Below, in pieces: positions 8,623 through 17,146 of a stretch of DNA of 64,000 nucleotides (its first letter is position 1; each line of letters opens with the position of its first letter). Location of the stretch: assembly GCF_001718695.1 (NCBI RefSeq), contig NZ_CP013422.1:1302001-1366000 (forward strand), written 5' to 3'. The position numbers were made by a program, and so were the translations under genes. Below the pieces are notes generated by a model that saw only the letters and a list, made by a program, of their open reading frames with translations, did not search any database and was not told the origin of the DNA. This stretch comes from Burkholderia ubonensis (GTDB lineage: Bacteria; Pseudomonadota; Gammaproteobacteria; Burkholderiales; Burkholderiaceae).

Positions 8623-9705
8623 TTATGCGGCTTCCGTCGCGCCGCGCCAGCGGCCCAGCTGCACCCGTGTCACGCGAGTGGGTCCGTGCCCTACCGCAGG
8701 CGGCGACCCGAGCTGCGTGGTCAGACCCAGCTTCGCCTGACCGGACGCCAGCAACGGCTCGGGCATCAGGTCCGGGTGCACCTGCATCTCCAGCAGCGCT
8801 TCGCTTTCGTAGCCGAGGTAGAAGCGCAGCAACGCGGTGATCTGGCGGTAAGCCGGTTGTCCCGGCACGAGCGCCGCGACTGCGTCGCGCGTGTGCGGCG
8901 TGAACACGATACGCAGTGTGTTCGCTCGATCGCGGAACCCGCGTCCGAGCAAGCATTGCTCGCCGAGCGCCGCCGGTTCGAAGTCGCTGACGGTACGCCA
9001 CACCGGATAAAACTCCTCGACCGCAATGGCGGCGTCCGGAATCGCGGGGCTCAGCACGCCGGCGAGCCCTTCCGCGGTGCGCGTCTTCTGAGCGGCCAGT
9101 CCCAGCATCGACAGCAGTGCGCGCGCGCCGACGTCGCGCGGCAGCCCCCAGTCCGGCGCGCGCGTTTCAGGCGAGCGGAACCCCAGTCCGACGAGACTGA
9201 GCGCGCCGCGCGAGACGGTATCGAAGCCATCCGGCTGGAAGCCGGCCGGATACCGGTATTTGCGCCAGATCCGGTAGAACTGCGTGGCAATGCGATGGTG
9301 AAACAAGTCCAGGAACGCAGACAACGGCTCGGCGCCGTCGCGGTTCTGCGCAACCTCGTCAACGAAATACGCCGGCATGCGGGCATCGACGCCGTACAGG
9401 CCGAGGAATGTCGTGCGAACGGCGGGCGGCCTCGCCGGATCGTCGGGATCGCATTCGACCGCATCGATCTCGCGCGCCGGAAATCCCAACTGCGCACGGG
9501 ACCGGAAGCGAACCGGATCCGTCGCAGGCGAATCGGTGGTACCCAGCGGCGCGGCATCCGTTGCGGCCAGTTCGATCAGCGCGCAGAAACGAAAGAAATT
9601 CATCCGGTGCGCCTGATTCAGCAGCGCCGGGAGCAACGTACGGTCCGCCCGGGCCGGCGGCAAAGTCGTCAGACTGCGCTCGGGCGCTTTCGCGGAGTCG
9701 TTCAA
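8623..9705 (-). CDS. tssG: T6SS baseplate protein TssG
   Basis: A 360-residue TssG (VasB/ImpH family) recognised by LLPALLNQAHRMNFFRFCALIEL near the start and ALLRFYLGYESEALLEMQVHPDLMPEPLLASG-type motifs near the end. I chose the TTG at 9705, overlapping the tssF stop by four bases, because a GGAGG lies nine bases upstream. An in-frame ATG at 9738 is the alternative. TssG pairs with two TssF copies in each baseplate wedge, and the overlap supports translational coupling with tssF. Confidence 0.92.
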   Translation of the reverse strand: MNDSAKAPERSLTTLPPARADRTLLPALLNQAHRMNFFRFCALIELAATDAAPLGTTDSPATDPVRFRSRAQLGFPAREIDAVECDPDDPARPPAVRTTFLGLYGVDARMPAYFVDEVAQNRDGAEPLSAFLDLFHHRIATQFYRIWRKYRYPAGFQPDGFDTVSRGALSLVGLGFRSPETRAPDWGLPRDVGARALLSMLGLAAQKTRTAEGLAGVLSPAIPDAAIAVEEFYPVWRTVSDFEPAALGEQCLLGRGFRDRANTLRIVFTPHTRDAVAALVPGQPAYRQITALLRFYLGYESEALLEMQVHPDLMPEPLLASGQAKLGLTTQLGSPPAVGHGPTRVTRVQLGRWRGATEAA

Positions 9706-11516
9706 AACGGCGCTCCTCCACCCTTCGTATCGGGCCATTCGAGGCGCTGGCCGGTCGGCTGCGACACGATCACCAGCTTCGTGTACAGGTTGACCGTCGC
9801 GTACAGGCCCAGAAACCGGTTGAGCATGGCGCCGAACAATTCGAGATCGCCGTCGCCTGCAAAGTGCGTGCTGTCGACCGTCGCGGTAATTTCGACGCCG
9901 CGCATCAACCCACCCTTCACGAGCTTTTGCAGCGGCCGGTGCCGCACGTCGACGATCGCCTCGATCCGGCGGCGATTCAGCTCGCCGTCGGTCCAGTCGT
10001 ACAGGGCCAGCGATCCGCGCAGGATTTCCGCATCGAGCAGCGACAGGTAATTCGGCGCCAGATGCGAGAGCACCCGCCACTGGAAGCGATCGGCTGTCGG
10101 CGGATAAACCGGTAACGTGGGCGCGGTCACGTTGCGCACCGACGCGATGTTCGTGAATCCTGCCCGCATGCGCGTGATGCTCGCTTCCCGCAACGCCTTG
10201 CGCGGCAGCATGCCGTTGGTGCCCGTGACCGACAGCGACAGTGTTTCCTGAGGCAACGCGTGCTCGGTTTCCCACGCATGGCCGCCGAGCACGACCCAGG
10301 TATCGAAGCGTCCGGACGGCGCGCGCCGCACGTGCGTGTGGAAATACCGCTCCGGCATCGCATGGCGCAGCATGCCGCCGTGGTGGCGGAATGCTGCGAA
10401 CGGCACATATTCAAAGCGTCGGCCGCGCTCGATCCCGTGCACCGCGTCGACCGAGTAGATGTCGACCAGCGGCCCATGCTGCTCGCGCGCCCGCACCCGG
10501 TATTCGGTCTCGAACTGCGTGACCTTGACCGGATCGGCCTGGACGGGAAACAGGTTGATGATCGGCGTGCAGTACAGCCGCACGTTCTCCGCGGTGAAGC
10601 GCATGTTGTCCTGCCACGGCTTCGCCAGCACGATCTCGACGTCGACGTACGGGGCGGATGCGGGAAGCGCCTGGATGTCGAGCCCGAGCAGGTCGACGAA
10701 CATGAACTTCTCGGGGAACGTGAAATACTCCAGCAGCAACTGATAGCCGCCGAACGCGCTGTCGGCCTTCGGCCACAGGCGCTCGTCACCCGCGAAGCCG
10801 GCCGCCTCCATCCGCAGGCCCGGCATCTGCTGCGGCGCGCCGGGACGATCCGCCGGGAAGCCGGGTATGCGTACGTGCATCGCGAGTGGTTTCCCCGTGA
10901 GCGCCGCGTGCAGCGCGAGGGCGACGGGACGATCCGCGTCGAGATACAGCCGCAGGCGCGGCACATGCAGTCGCTCGCGCTGGGCCTGCTGCTGGATCGC
11001 CAAGCGAAGCCGGATCACGGAACGACCGTCTTCGCGCGCCCATGCCCCCGCGTCGGTGAGGGTCAGCGGATACAGGTCGATCGGTTGTGTGGTGCGGTAG
11101 ACGCATTCGACGTGCGTGGCCGCCCCTTCGCCGGTGCCCGTCGCGATCGGTCCGGACGTCACCTCGAGCCCGGCCGAGAGCGTCTCATGCTTTTGCAGCA
11201 CGCCCATGTCCGGCGTGAGTTCGAGGATCGACAGCGACGGAATCATGCGCAGGTAGTGCGGCCAGAGCATGCTGACGAGCCCTTCGGTCAGCTCGGGCAG
11301 TTCGTCGTCAAGCTTGTGGCGCAGCCGCCCCATCAGGAACGCGAAGCCTTCAAGCAGCCGCTCAACGTGGGGGTCGCGCTCACCACCGCGGTCCAGCCCC
11401 AACTCGCGCGCCCGATCAGGAAACGCGTGGGCAAACTCCCGGCCGGCTTCGCGCAGATAGCGCATCTCCGCTTCGTAATAGCGCAGGATCTCGTTATCCT
11501 TGATCGGATTCGTCAT
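9702..11516 (-). CDS. tssF: T6SS baseplate protein TssF
   Basis: A 604-residue TssF (VasA/ImpG family). It starts at ATG 11516 with MTNPIKDNEILRYYEAEM, the standard TssF opening, followed by LLEGFAFLMGRLRHKLDDELPELTEGLVSMLWPHYLR, a highly conserved block. The much longer open frame upstream of 11516 has no TssF homology and overlaps tssM. Together with TssG, TssE and TssK it forms the baseplate around the VgrG spike. It lies 16 bases after tssM. Confidence 0.94.
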   Translation of the reverse strand: MTNPIKDNEILRYYEAEMRYLREAGREFAHAFPDRARELGLDRGGERDPHVERLLEGFAFLMGRLRHKLDDELPELTEGLVSMLWPHYLRMIPSLSILELTPDMGVLQKHETLSAGLEVTSGPIATGTGEGAATHVECVYRTTQPIDLYPLTLTDAGAWAREDGRSVIRLRLAIQQQAQRERLHVPRLRLYLDADRPVALALHAALTGKPLAMHVRIPGFPADRPGAPQQMPGLRMEAAGFAGDERLWPKADSAFGGYQLLLEYFTFPEKFMFVDLLGLDIQALPASAPYVDVEIVLAKPWQDNMRFTAENVRLYCTPIINLFPVQADPVKVTQFETEYRVRAREQHGPLVDIYSVDAVHGIERGRRFEYVPFAAFRHHGGMLRHAMPERYFHTHVRRAPSGRFDTWVVLGGHAWETEHALPQETLSLSVTGTNGMLPRKALREASITRMRAGFTNIASVRNVTAPTLPVYPPTADRFQWRVLSHLAPNYLSLLDAEILRGSLALYDWTDGELNRRRIEAIVDVRHRPLQKLVKGGLMRGVEITATVDSTHFAGDGDLELFGAMLNRFLGLYATVNLYTKLVIVSQPTGQRLEWPDTKGGGAPF

Positions 11517-11532
11517 TCGGTGTCCTGTTGTG

Positions 11533-14500
11533 TCATTCGGGCAGCGACCCGCCCGGGATGGGCACGGACGCGTGGCGCGCCGCGGCGAGTGCGCCCGGCG
11601 GCAGCGGTGGCGGCGGTTGCAAGGCAGACCCGCCCGCACGGGGCGTCGTAGCTCGGGGCACGAAAATGCGCGACGGCAATGCGAACCCGCGCAGCGACAG
11701 CAGCTCGAGCGGCCCCTTGCCTACGTCGGTGCGCATCAGATAGGTCAGCGGATACGTGAACGATGCCGGCGCAGGAGTCAGCGGCGCCTGTGCCGTCAAT
11801 GCATCGTGATCGTCCGTCGTCGCGGTCGCTGACCTGGATGGCGGCGCCGGCGGCACGGCCTGCCAGGTAATCTGGTAGGTGGCCGTATCCACCGGACTCA
11901 CGTGGGCCCGTTCCAGCAGGCGCACCAGCGCCCACCGTCCGCCGAACTCCAGATTCAGGTTTGTGCCGGCCCGCTCGGTCTGCCATTCGAGACGCGTCCC
12001 CGCCTTCTGCGGCTCGTTCGACGGCCACGTGAGCGTCTGCCACGTTTCCTGCTGGTTGTAGTAGTGCAGTGTCTGACCGTCGACGCTCAGGCGCGTATCG
12101 GTCACGCCCGACGTGGGAACGGGCTTCAGGTCGAACGCATACCGAGGCTCGCCCTGCGCGAGCAGGTGAGCGGCGATCCGCTGCAACATGTTGATCGCGT
12201 TGAGGAAGGCCGGATCGATCGTGCGTGCCGCACGACTCGCGCCGGACCCGCTCGACGCCGGCACCCATTGATCGCCTTGCAGCGTCAGCACGCCCGCAAG
12301 CTGGGTCGCCAGGAATGAACCGACGAGCCCGCCCCGCGGACGCAGGAAGCGCGCCAGTTCGGGCAGCGACGCGTCGTTGGCCGTGTTCGCGAACGGATAG
12401 CGGCCGGCAAACGACCGATTCCAGGTCGCGACGATCGTCTGCCGCCACGCGTCGTTCAGGCTGGCCTGGGCCGGCTCGAGCACGGCCTGCGTGGCCTGCG
12501 CAATGGGCTGCACGAACAGCGCCTGGCCCATCCCGGTCCACTGCTCGCCGAGGCTGGCGGCGACCAGCTGGGCATAGGCGAGCGTATCGGCCAGTTCCGA
12601 ACTCCTGCCCTGAAACAGCGCCTGCGCGACCTGCCGGGCTTCGCTGTCGGCGTCCGGACTGTCGGCGATCTGCTGCAGCTTCAGGCGCAGCATCGTGATG
12701 CGCTCGGTGAAGCGCTGCAGGCTCAGGTCGCTCGTTGCGCCTGCCGTCGCCGCGTTACCCGGTGCGATCAGATGCAACACGGGGCCGAATGAAACGCCGA
12801 GCGGTCCGGCCGGATCGGGCGCGGCCGGCTGCGGCCCATTGTCCTTGCTGGCGAGCATGCTCTGCGCTTTGGTCACCAGCGTGTCGGACAGCGAGGTCCG
12901 CACTGCGCCGGCGCCGCCCTGGTATTCGACCGATTTCATCAGTGCGATCACAGGCGACTGCCGGGAATCGGCGATCAGCTTCAACTGCGCGATGGCCGCC
13001 GGCAGCGTTCGCGCCGGCTCGCACACGATGCCGTTCATGAAGGTTTGCCAATGTTCCGCGTAATCCGTGAAGTACCGCGCGCGCAGCGCGGCGCGCAATG
13101 CGTCCGGCGTCATCGCCGACGCGTTGCGATTGGCACCGGTAGAGCCGAGCACCCAGTCGGCGGTCACGCCGTTGCGTTTGGCCGATGCATCGATCGCGGC
13201 CTCGATCGTGCCGTCCCACGCCTGGCGCGTAAACGCACCGGGGACGCTCGCCGAGGTCCGCAGCAAGCCTCGCGTGTCGGTTCCGGCGGTCAGCGACGCG
13301 AGCGTCTGATCGGGGTATTTGTGTCCGACCGAATCGAGGATCCCCTGGTAAATCGTGTCGTCCGAGTTCTTGACGCCGATCACGGCGAGCAGCGTCTGGC
13401 GAGCGCCGCCAACGAGTTCGTCACGCGGTGCGAGACGCCAATCGGGATGCGCGCTCAGGTGCTGCGCGTAGAACGACAGCAGCCGCTGGGACTGGTCGAG
13501 TTTTTCGCCCGAAGACAGTCCGATGCCGCCGTTCCAATGGCGCACCAGTTGCGGCGTCAGGAACGCGGCATCGGCACGCGTCGGCTCGGCCAGCATGAGG
13601 TACGTCTTGAGTGCGGCGTGACCGTCGAGCGCGAGACGATTGACCTGGTCATCGACTTGGGTGGTCGGCATCTGGGTAAGATCGACCAGTTGCCCCTCGA
13701 TGTCCTGTTGCACGGGCGCAAGCAGTTGCGGGCGCGCTTCGCGCACATAGGGCTTCCATAACGCGGTCAGCACGTCTTGATCATGATTCAGGCCGAAGCG
13801 GGAGAAGAGCGTCGGGTGCTGTGTGCGCGCCTCGTAAAATTCGATGCGCTGCTGGAGCGCGAGCAACGCGCGCAGACGGGTCGCCGGATTGTTGGCGCCG
13901 TCGAACGTGCGCAGCACGTCGTGCGTGAACGCGAGGCCGCGCGCGTTCGTCAAGCCGGAGGTCAGCATGCCTGCGCCCCACAAGCCGACGGCCGCCAGCG
14001 CGATTCCCGAGACCATCGTGAGAGGATGCGTCGCCGTACGGCGGCCCGGCGTACGCCTGGCTGCATCGGTCAGATAGCGCCACAACGGAAAGTGAAGACT
14101 GTCGGTGCCCGTTGTCGTCGCTCCGGATGCCGGCCACGGTGCGAACATCACACCGGCAACCGGTTGGGCACGACGTTGCCAGTCGGACAAGCTCGCGATC
14201 CAGCGCGCCAGCGGCCCGCTGCGCGTATCGAGCCGGGTCGACAGGTCCGATGCGTAGCGGTCGGCAGGGTTGTGCGCGAGCTGGCCGACACTGACGTGGG
14301 CCAATCGATTGCGTAATTCGAGTAGCGCGGTTTCGATTGCAGGCGCATCAGCAGCGTGCGGGATTTCACAACCGGTGACGGGCGTATCCACACGGTGAAC
14401 GGTGTCGGTGCCGTCGAGATCGAGGACGAATACCGACGCAGACCAGCGCAGGAGGTGCGTGATGCGCGCGAGGTGGAGGCCCCATGGACTTGTCGTGCCG

Positions 14501-15099
14501 CGAACTGCGTCGGGCAGCAATGTCGATTCGTCGACCATCAGGATGATCGCATCGAGCGGGCGCGCGCGGCGAAAGCGACGGATCTGCTTCAGCCACATCT
14601 CGTCGGGCCGACCGTCCGATCCGGTGCGCCCCCACAGCAGCACCGCGTCATCCGCGAGCAGCCAGCCGCGTTCTTTGAGGTCGGGCAACAGGCGGCCAAT
14701 AGTTGTCTCGTCGCCCGTCAACAGCAGCCAGGGGCGCGTATAAGCCCATCGAAACCATCGGATTTGCTTCATCTGGAAGCGGAGGTCCTTCAACTGCAAG
14801 GCGGCCGATTCAACCTGCTTCTTCCCGGCGTCGGCAGCGGGGTTGATCGGAGGAGGAGGCTCGAGCCCATGATCTTTGGACGCCTGCTGCGCACCGAGCT
14901 GCACGAGCCCGCGTCGCTGCAAAGTGACACCGATCGCTGCCAACAGCATCACTCCAGCGCCGACGATAGCTAGCCGATTTTGGGAGGACCACGCCTTCAG
15001 ATCCTTGAGATCGACGGTGTACAGAATCAACGCCGTCACGGCCGCGATCGCCGCGATGACGAGCAGGCACCGGCCCAATATGCGTCTTTTCAACGTCAC
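11533..15099 (-). CDS. tssM: T6SS inner-membrane protein TssM (IcmF family), no Walker A motif
   Basis: This 1188-residue IcmF-family protein spans the periplasm to contact TssJ. The start is GTG 15099, two bases after the upstream stop with AAAGGA upstream. It places two membrane helices (about residues 8-28 and 38-57) immediately at the N-terminus, and a third (MVSGIALAAVGLWGAGML) precedes the large periplasmic part. Where many TssM proteins read GPPGSGKTT, this one reads RPWLLLTGDETTIGRLL, so there is no Walker A and ATP binding is unlikely. The C-terminal beta domain (LTWPSNEPQKAGTRLEWQ, GRWALVRLLERA) is intact. Confidence 0.92.
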   Translation of the reverse strand: MTLKRRILGRCLLVIAAIAAVTALILYTVDLKDLKAWSSQNRLAIVGAGVMLLAAIGVTLQRRGLVQLGAQQASKDHGLEPPPPINPAADAGKKQVESAALQLKDLRFQMKQIRWFRWAYTRPWLLLTGDETTIGRLLPDLKERGWLLADDAVLLWGRTGSDGRPDEMWLKQIRRFRRARPLDAIILMVDESTLLPDAVRGTTSPWGLHLARITHLLRWSASVFVLDLDGTDTVHRVDTPVTGCEIPHAADAPAIETALLELRNRLAHVSVGQLAHNPADRYASDLSTRLDTRSGPLARWIASLSDWQRRAQPVAGVMFAPWPASGATTTGTDSLHFPLWRYLTDAARRTPGRRTATHPLTMVSGIALAAVGLWGAGMLTSGLTNARGLAFTHDVLRTFDGANNPATRLRALLALQQRIEFYEARTQHPTLFSRFGLNHDQDVLTALWKPYVREARPQLLAPVQQDIEGQLVDLTQMPTTQVDDQVNRLALDGHAALKTYLMLAEPTRADAAFLTPQLVRHWNGGIGLSSGEKLDQSQRLLSFYAQHLSAHPDWRLAPRDELVGGARQTLLAVIGVKNSDDTIYQGILDSVGHKYPDQTLASLTAGTDTRGLLRTSASVPGAFTRQAWDGTIEAAIDASAKRNGVTADWVLGSTGANRNASAMTPDALRAALRARYFTDYAEHWQTFMNGIVCEPARTLPAAIAQLKLIADSRQSPVIALMKSVEYQGGAGAVRTSLSDTLVTKAQSMLASKDNGPQPAAPDPAGPLGVSFGPVLHLIAPGNAATAGATSDLSLQRFTERITMLRLKLQQIADSPDADSEARQVAQALFQGRSSELADTLAYAQLVAASLGEQWTGMGQALFVQPIAQATQAVLEPAQASLNDAWRQTIVATWNRSFAGRYPFANTANDASLPELARFLRPRGGLVGSFLATQLAGVLTLQGDQWVPASSGSGASRAARTIDPAFLNAINMLQRIAAHLLAQGEPRYAFDLKPVPTSGVTDTRLSVDGQTLHYYNQQETWQTLTWPSNEPQKAGTRLEWQTERAGTNLNLEFGGRWALVRLLERAHVSPVDTATYQITWQAVPPAPPSRSATATTDDHDALTAQAPLTPAPASFTYPLTYLMRTDVGKGPLELLSLRGFALPSRIFVPRATTPRAGGSALQPPPPLPPGALAAARHASVPIPGGSLPE

Positions 15100-15100
15100 C

Positions 15101-16261
15101 TCAGATTTCCTTTTGTCTTTTTTGCGGCTGGGCACCGCGAACGATGCAGAGATGCAGCACCTCGGCGCCCGGCTCACGCCAGGCGACGAGGTGTGGTTCC
15201 CCTTCCTGCGATGCTTCATACGCAGTGGCAAGCGCAATCCAGCTGGTGGCTGGCCCCGGCTCGCCCACGATGTGATCGAAGGATCTCTCGATCGGTCTCA
15301 CCTTAGTGTCGGTAGTGAACGCCGCCGTAATCGCACCGGACTCCGCTTCGCATCGGGTGAACCAGGCGTGAGTGATGTGATCGGGTGAGAGCTGCATCTG
15401 CGCGAGTTGCTTCAGGTCTGCGTCGCGCGTGCCGGCCGTGCTGATCATCGGACGCAAGACACGGCCCGGCCCCTCGTCGGCCGATTCCATCAGGAGTGCT
15501 GCGGCGCCCTCGCTGAAGGTATGCCTGGTCGCACTGTCTGGCCAAATTTGTGCAGTAATGATCAGATGCGGCTCGGTACCGACAAGGTCGACCTGCTGCG
15601 CAAGAAACGATGCACAAGCCATTGCCGGTTCGGTGTCAATCTTGAATTTGCAAGCAGGCGCGACCCTGCAAAGCGCGTCCTCCGCATCCGCTTTCCAGCC
15701 GAGCAGAGATTCTTCCGGTGCGTCGGCGACAACCAGCTTGACGCGCAACTCCTTCCGCCCAGCAAGCGCCACCTGCAACTTTTCTGCGATTTGATTGAGC
15801 AACTTCTCGCGTCGTTGCTTAAGCGTTTTGTTCTTCGACCATGGAAACGCGCTCGCCCGCCCTCTATTCACTGGGAGTTCCGCATCGGGCTCCCTCATCC
15901 CAGCAGCTGGAACAGGTATCGGTAGGATGGCCACGGAAGCCGTTACACAAACGTGGCGTCGGCACCATGATTGCCAAAGAGACATGATCCGCTCTTGCTC
16001 ACGCTCCAGTTCTTCCGCAACCGTCTGTTCGCGCTCCCAGCGGTCCAGCCGAATGCCGAGCGCTATCGCGCAAGACACAAGCGGAGCGCCGATGAGCAGT
16101 CCCCAGAATTGAAGCCCGTGCGTGGATTTTCCATGAGGCCACAGCAGCAATAAGGCGCCCGCAGCGCCGACCGCGAGTGCCAAGAGGCCGGGCACCCATA
16201 CTCGAAGTTCAAGCGGCTTCGGGTAGAAAACCGAGGTCAGCGTTGGAATAGGCCAGGACAT
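15101..16261 (-). CDS. T6SS-associated membrane protein of unknown function
   Basis: A 386-residue protein beginning at ATG 16261 (MSWPIPTLTSVFYP). Two hydrophobic helices near the N-terminus (VPGLLALAVGAAGALLLLWP and FWGLLIGAPLVSCAIALGI) precede a charged coiled-coil-like stretch (REQTVAEELEREQERI) and a soluble domain of about 270 residues without motifs that I recognise. It ends three bases before the GTG of tssM, so coupling is likely. Candidates are an accessory factor for TssM assembly or a second immunity protein; the sequence does not decide. Longer upstream starts would overlap the neighbouring gene. Confidence 0.75.
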   Translation of the reverse strand: MSWPIPTLTSVFYPKPLELRVWVPGLLALAVGAAGALLLLWPHGKSTHGLQFWGLLIGAPLVSCAIALGIRLDRWEREQTVAEELEREQERIMSLWQSWCRRHVCVTASVAILPIPVPAAGMREPDAELPVNRGRASAFPWSKNKTLKQRREKLLNQIAEKLQVALAGRKELRVKLVVADAPEESLLGWKADAEDALCRVAPACKFKIDTEPAMACASFLAQQVDLVGTEPHLIITAQIWPDSATRHTFSEGAAALLMESADEGPGRVLRPMISTAGTRDADLKQLAQMQLSPDHITHAWFTRCEAESGAITAAFTTDTKVRPIERSFDHIVGEPGPATSWIALATAYEASQEGEPHLVAWREPGAEVLHLCIVRGAQPQKRQKEI

Positions 16262-16295
16262 AGTGAAGTAACCAGACGACGATCGATACGTACCT

Positions 16296-17114
16296 TCAGC
16301 GCTGCAACTGCGGAGAGACAAGATCAACCAATCGCTGCGCCTGATTGACCAGTTTGGGATACTCGCTTTGGGAGGGCAGTTTTTTCGCAAAGCATTGCTC
16401 ATAGGTGATCGATGTCTGTTGATTCGACACAGAACACGCCGGCATACCCTTTACCGTAGCTTTCTCGGTGAAAATGAAAATGCGATCGCCCTGCATGACC
16501 GTCACGGCGAGGTTGTCGGGGGGACTAGGTGCGGGGTCATCCTGTCCGACGGCAAACACAATCGCCCGCGCGATTGAATCGCCGCCTCGTGCAGCCACCG
16601 GTATTTCGCCATAGGAATAAACGGCTGCATCTCCGTTGAGCGTTGCGGTCGCATTGTAAAATTCTTCAGTCCCCAGCATTTTCCGAAGCGTCGAATAATG
16701 CTTGAAATCTTTCCGATGAACCGCCAACCATGACTCCATAATCGGCACAGTCGTAACGAAAAGTAGTGTTTTGGCATCGAATGATTTCACCTCGACTCCG
16801 TCCAATCCATCGTACTCGTCGTCCGACCTTGAACCAATAACGCTCTTGCCGCTTCTCGGAAAGCCTTTCGCATTGACCGCGCCCACCAGTCTTTGCAATT
16901 TGATCCGCACGTCTTGCATCGCTTTATCGGCGGCCCGACTCAACCGTTCGCTCCCTTGATCGGAGTATTTCGCATGAACGGCTTCGACCGCGTTGTTTCT
17001 CGAGGTAACGTAATCGCGGATCGATGTTTCCGAAAAGACCGAAATTGACGTCACCAGAAGAGCGGTTCCAACGATTTTTAAAAGTCTGCTTTTCATTTGA
17101 TTTTGATGGCCCAT
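16296..17114 (-). CDS. Exported protein, candidate immunity to the adjacent peptidoglycan effector
   Basis: A 272-residue protein with a signal-peptide-like N-terminus (MKSRLLKIVGTALLVTSISVFSET, after MGHQNQ). It has no enzymatic motif that I recognise. It lies 32 bases downstream of the two-domain peptidoglycan-hydrolase effector in the same operon, and periplasmic targeting is where protection against such an effector is needed. The immunity role is inferred from position and the signal peptide only. Two cysteines lie near the C-terminus (ACSVSNQQ...EQCFAKK). ATG 17097 is an alternative start that gives a shorter leader. Confidence 0.7.
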   Translation of the reverse strand: MGHQNQMKSRLLKIVGTALLVTSISVFSETSIRDYVTSRNNAVEAVHAKYSDQGSERLSRAADKAMQDVRIKLQRLVGAVNAKGFPRSGKSVIGSRSDDEYDGLDGVEVKSFDAKTLLFVTTVPIMESWLAVHRKDFKHYSTLRKMLGTEEFYNATATLNGDAAVYSYGEIPVAARGGDSIARAIVFAVGQDDPAPSPPDNLAVTVMQGDRIFIFTEKATVKGMPACSVSNQQTSITYEQCFAKKLPSQSEYPKLVNQAQRLVDLVSPQLQR

Positions 17115-17146
17115 AGAAATTTCGTTTTTCGTATTCCGATCAAATT

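Noticed and set aside
9739..10275. Extension of the tssG frame into tssF
   Set aside because: The translation has no TssG similarity and lies antiframe inside tssF; the RBS and four-base overlap place the start near 9705.
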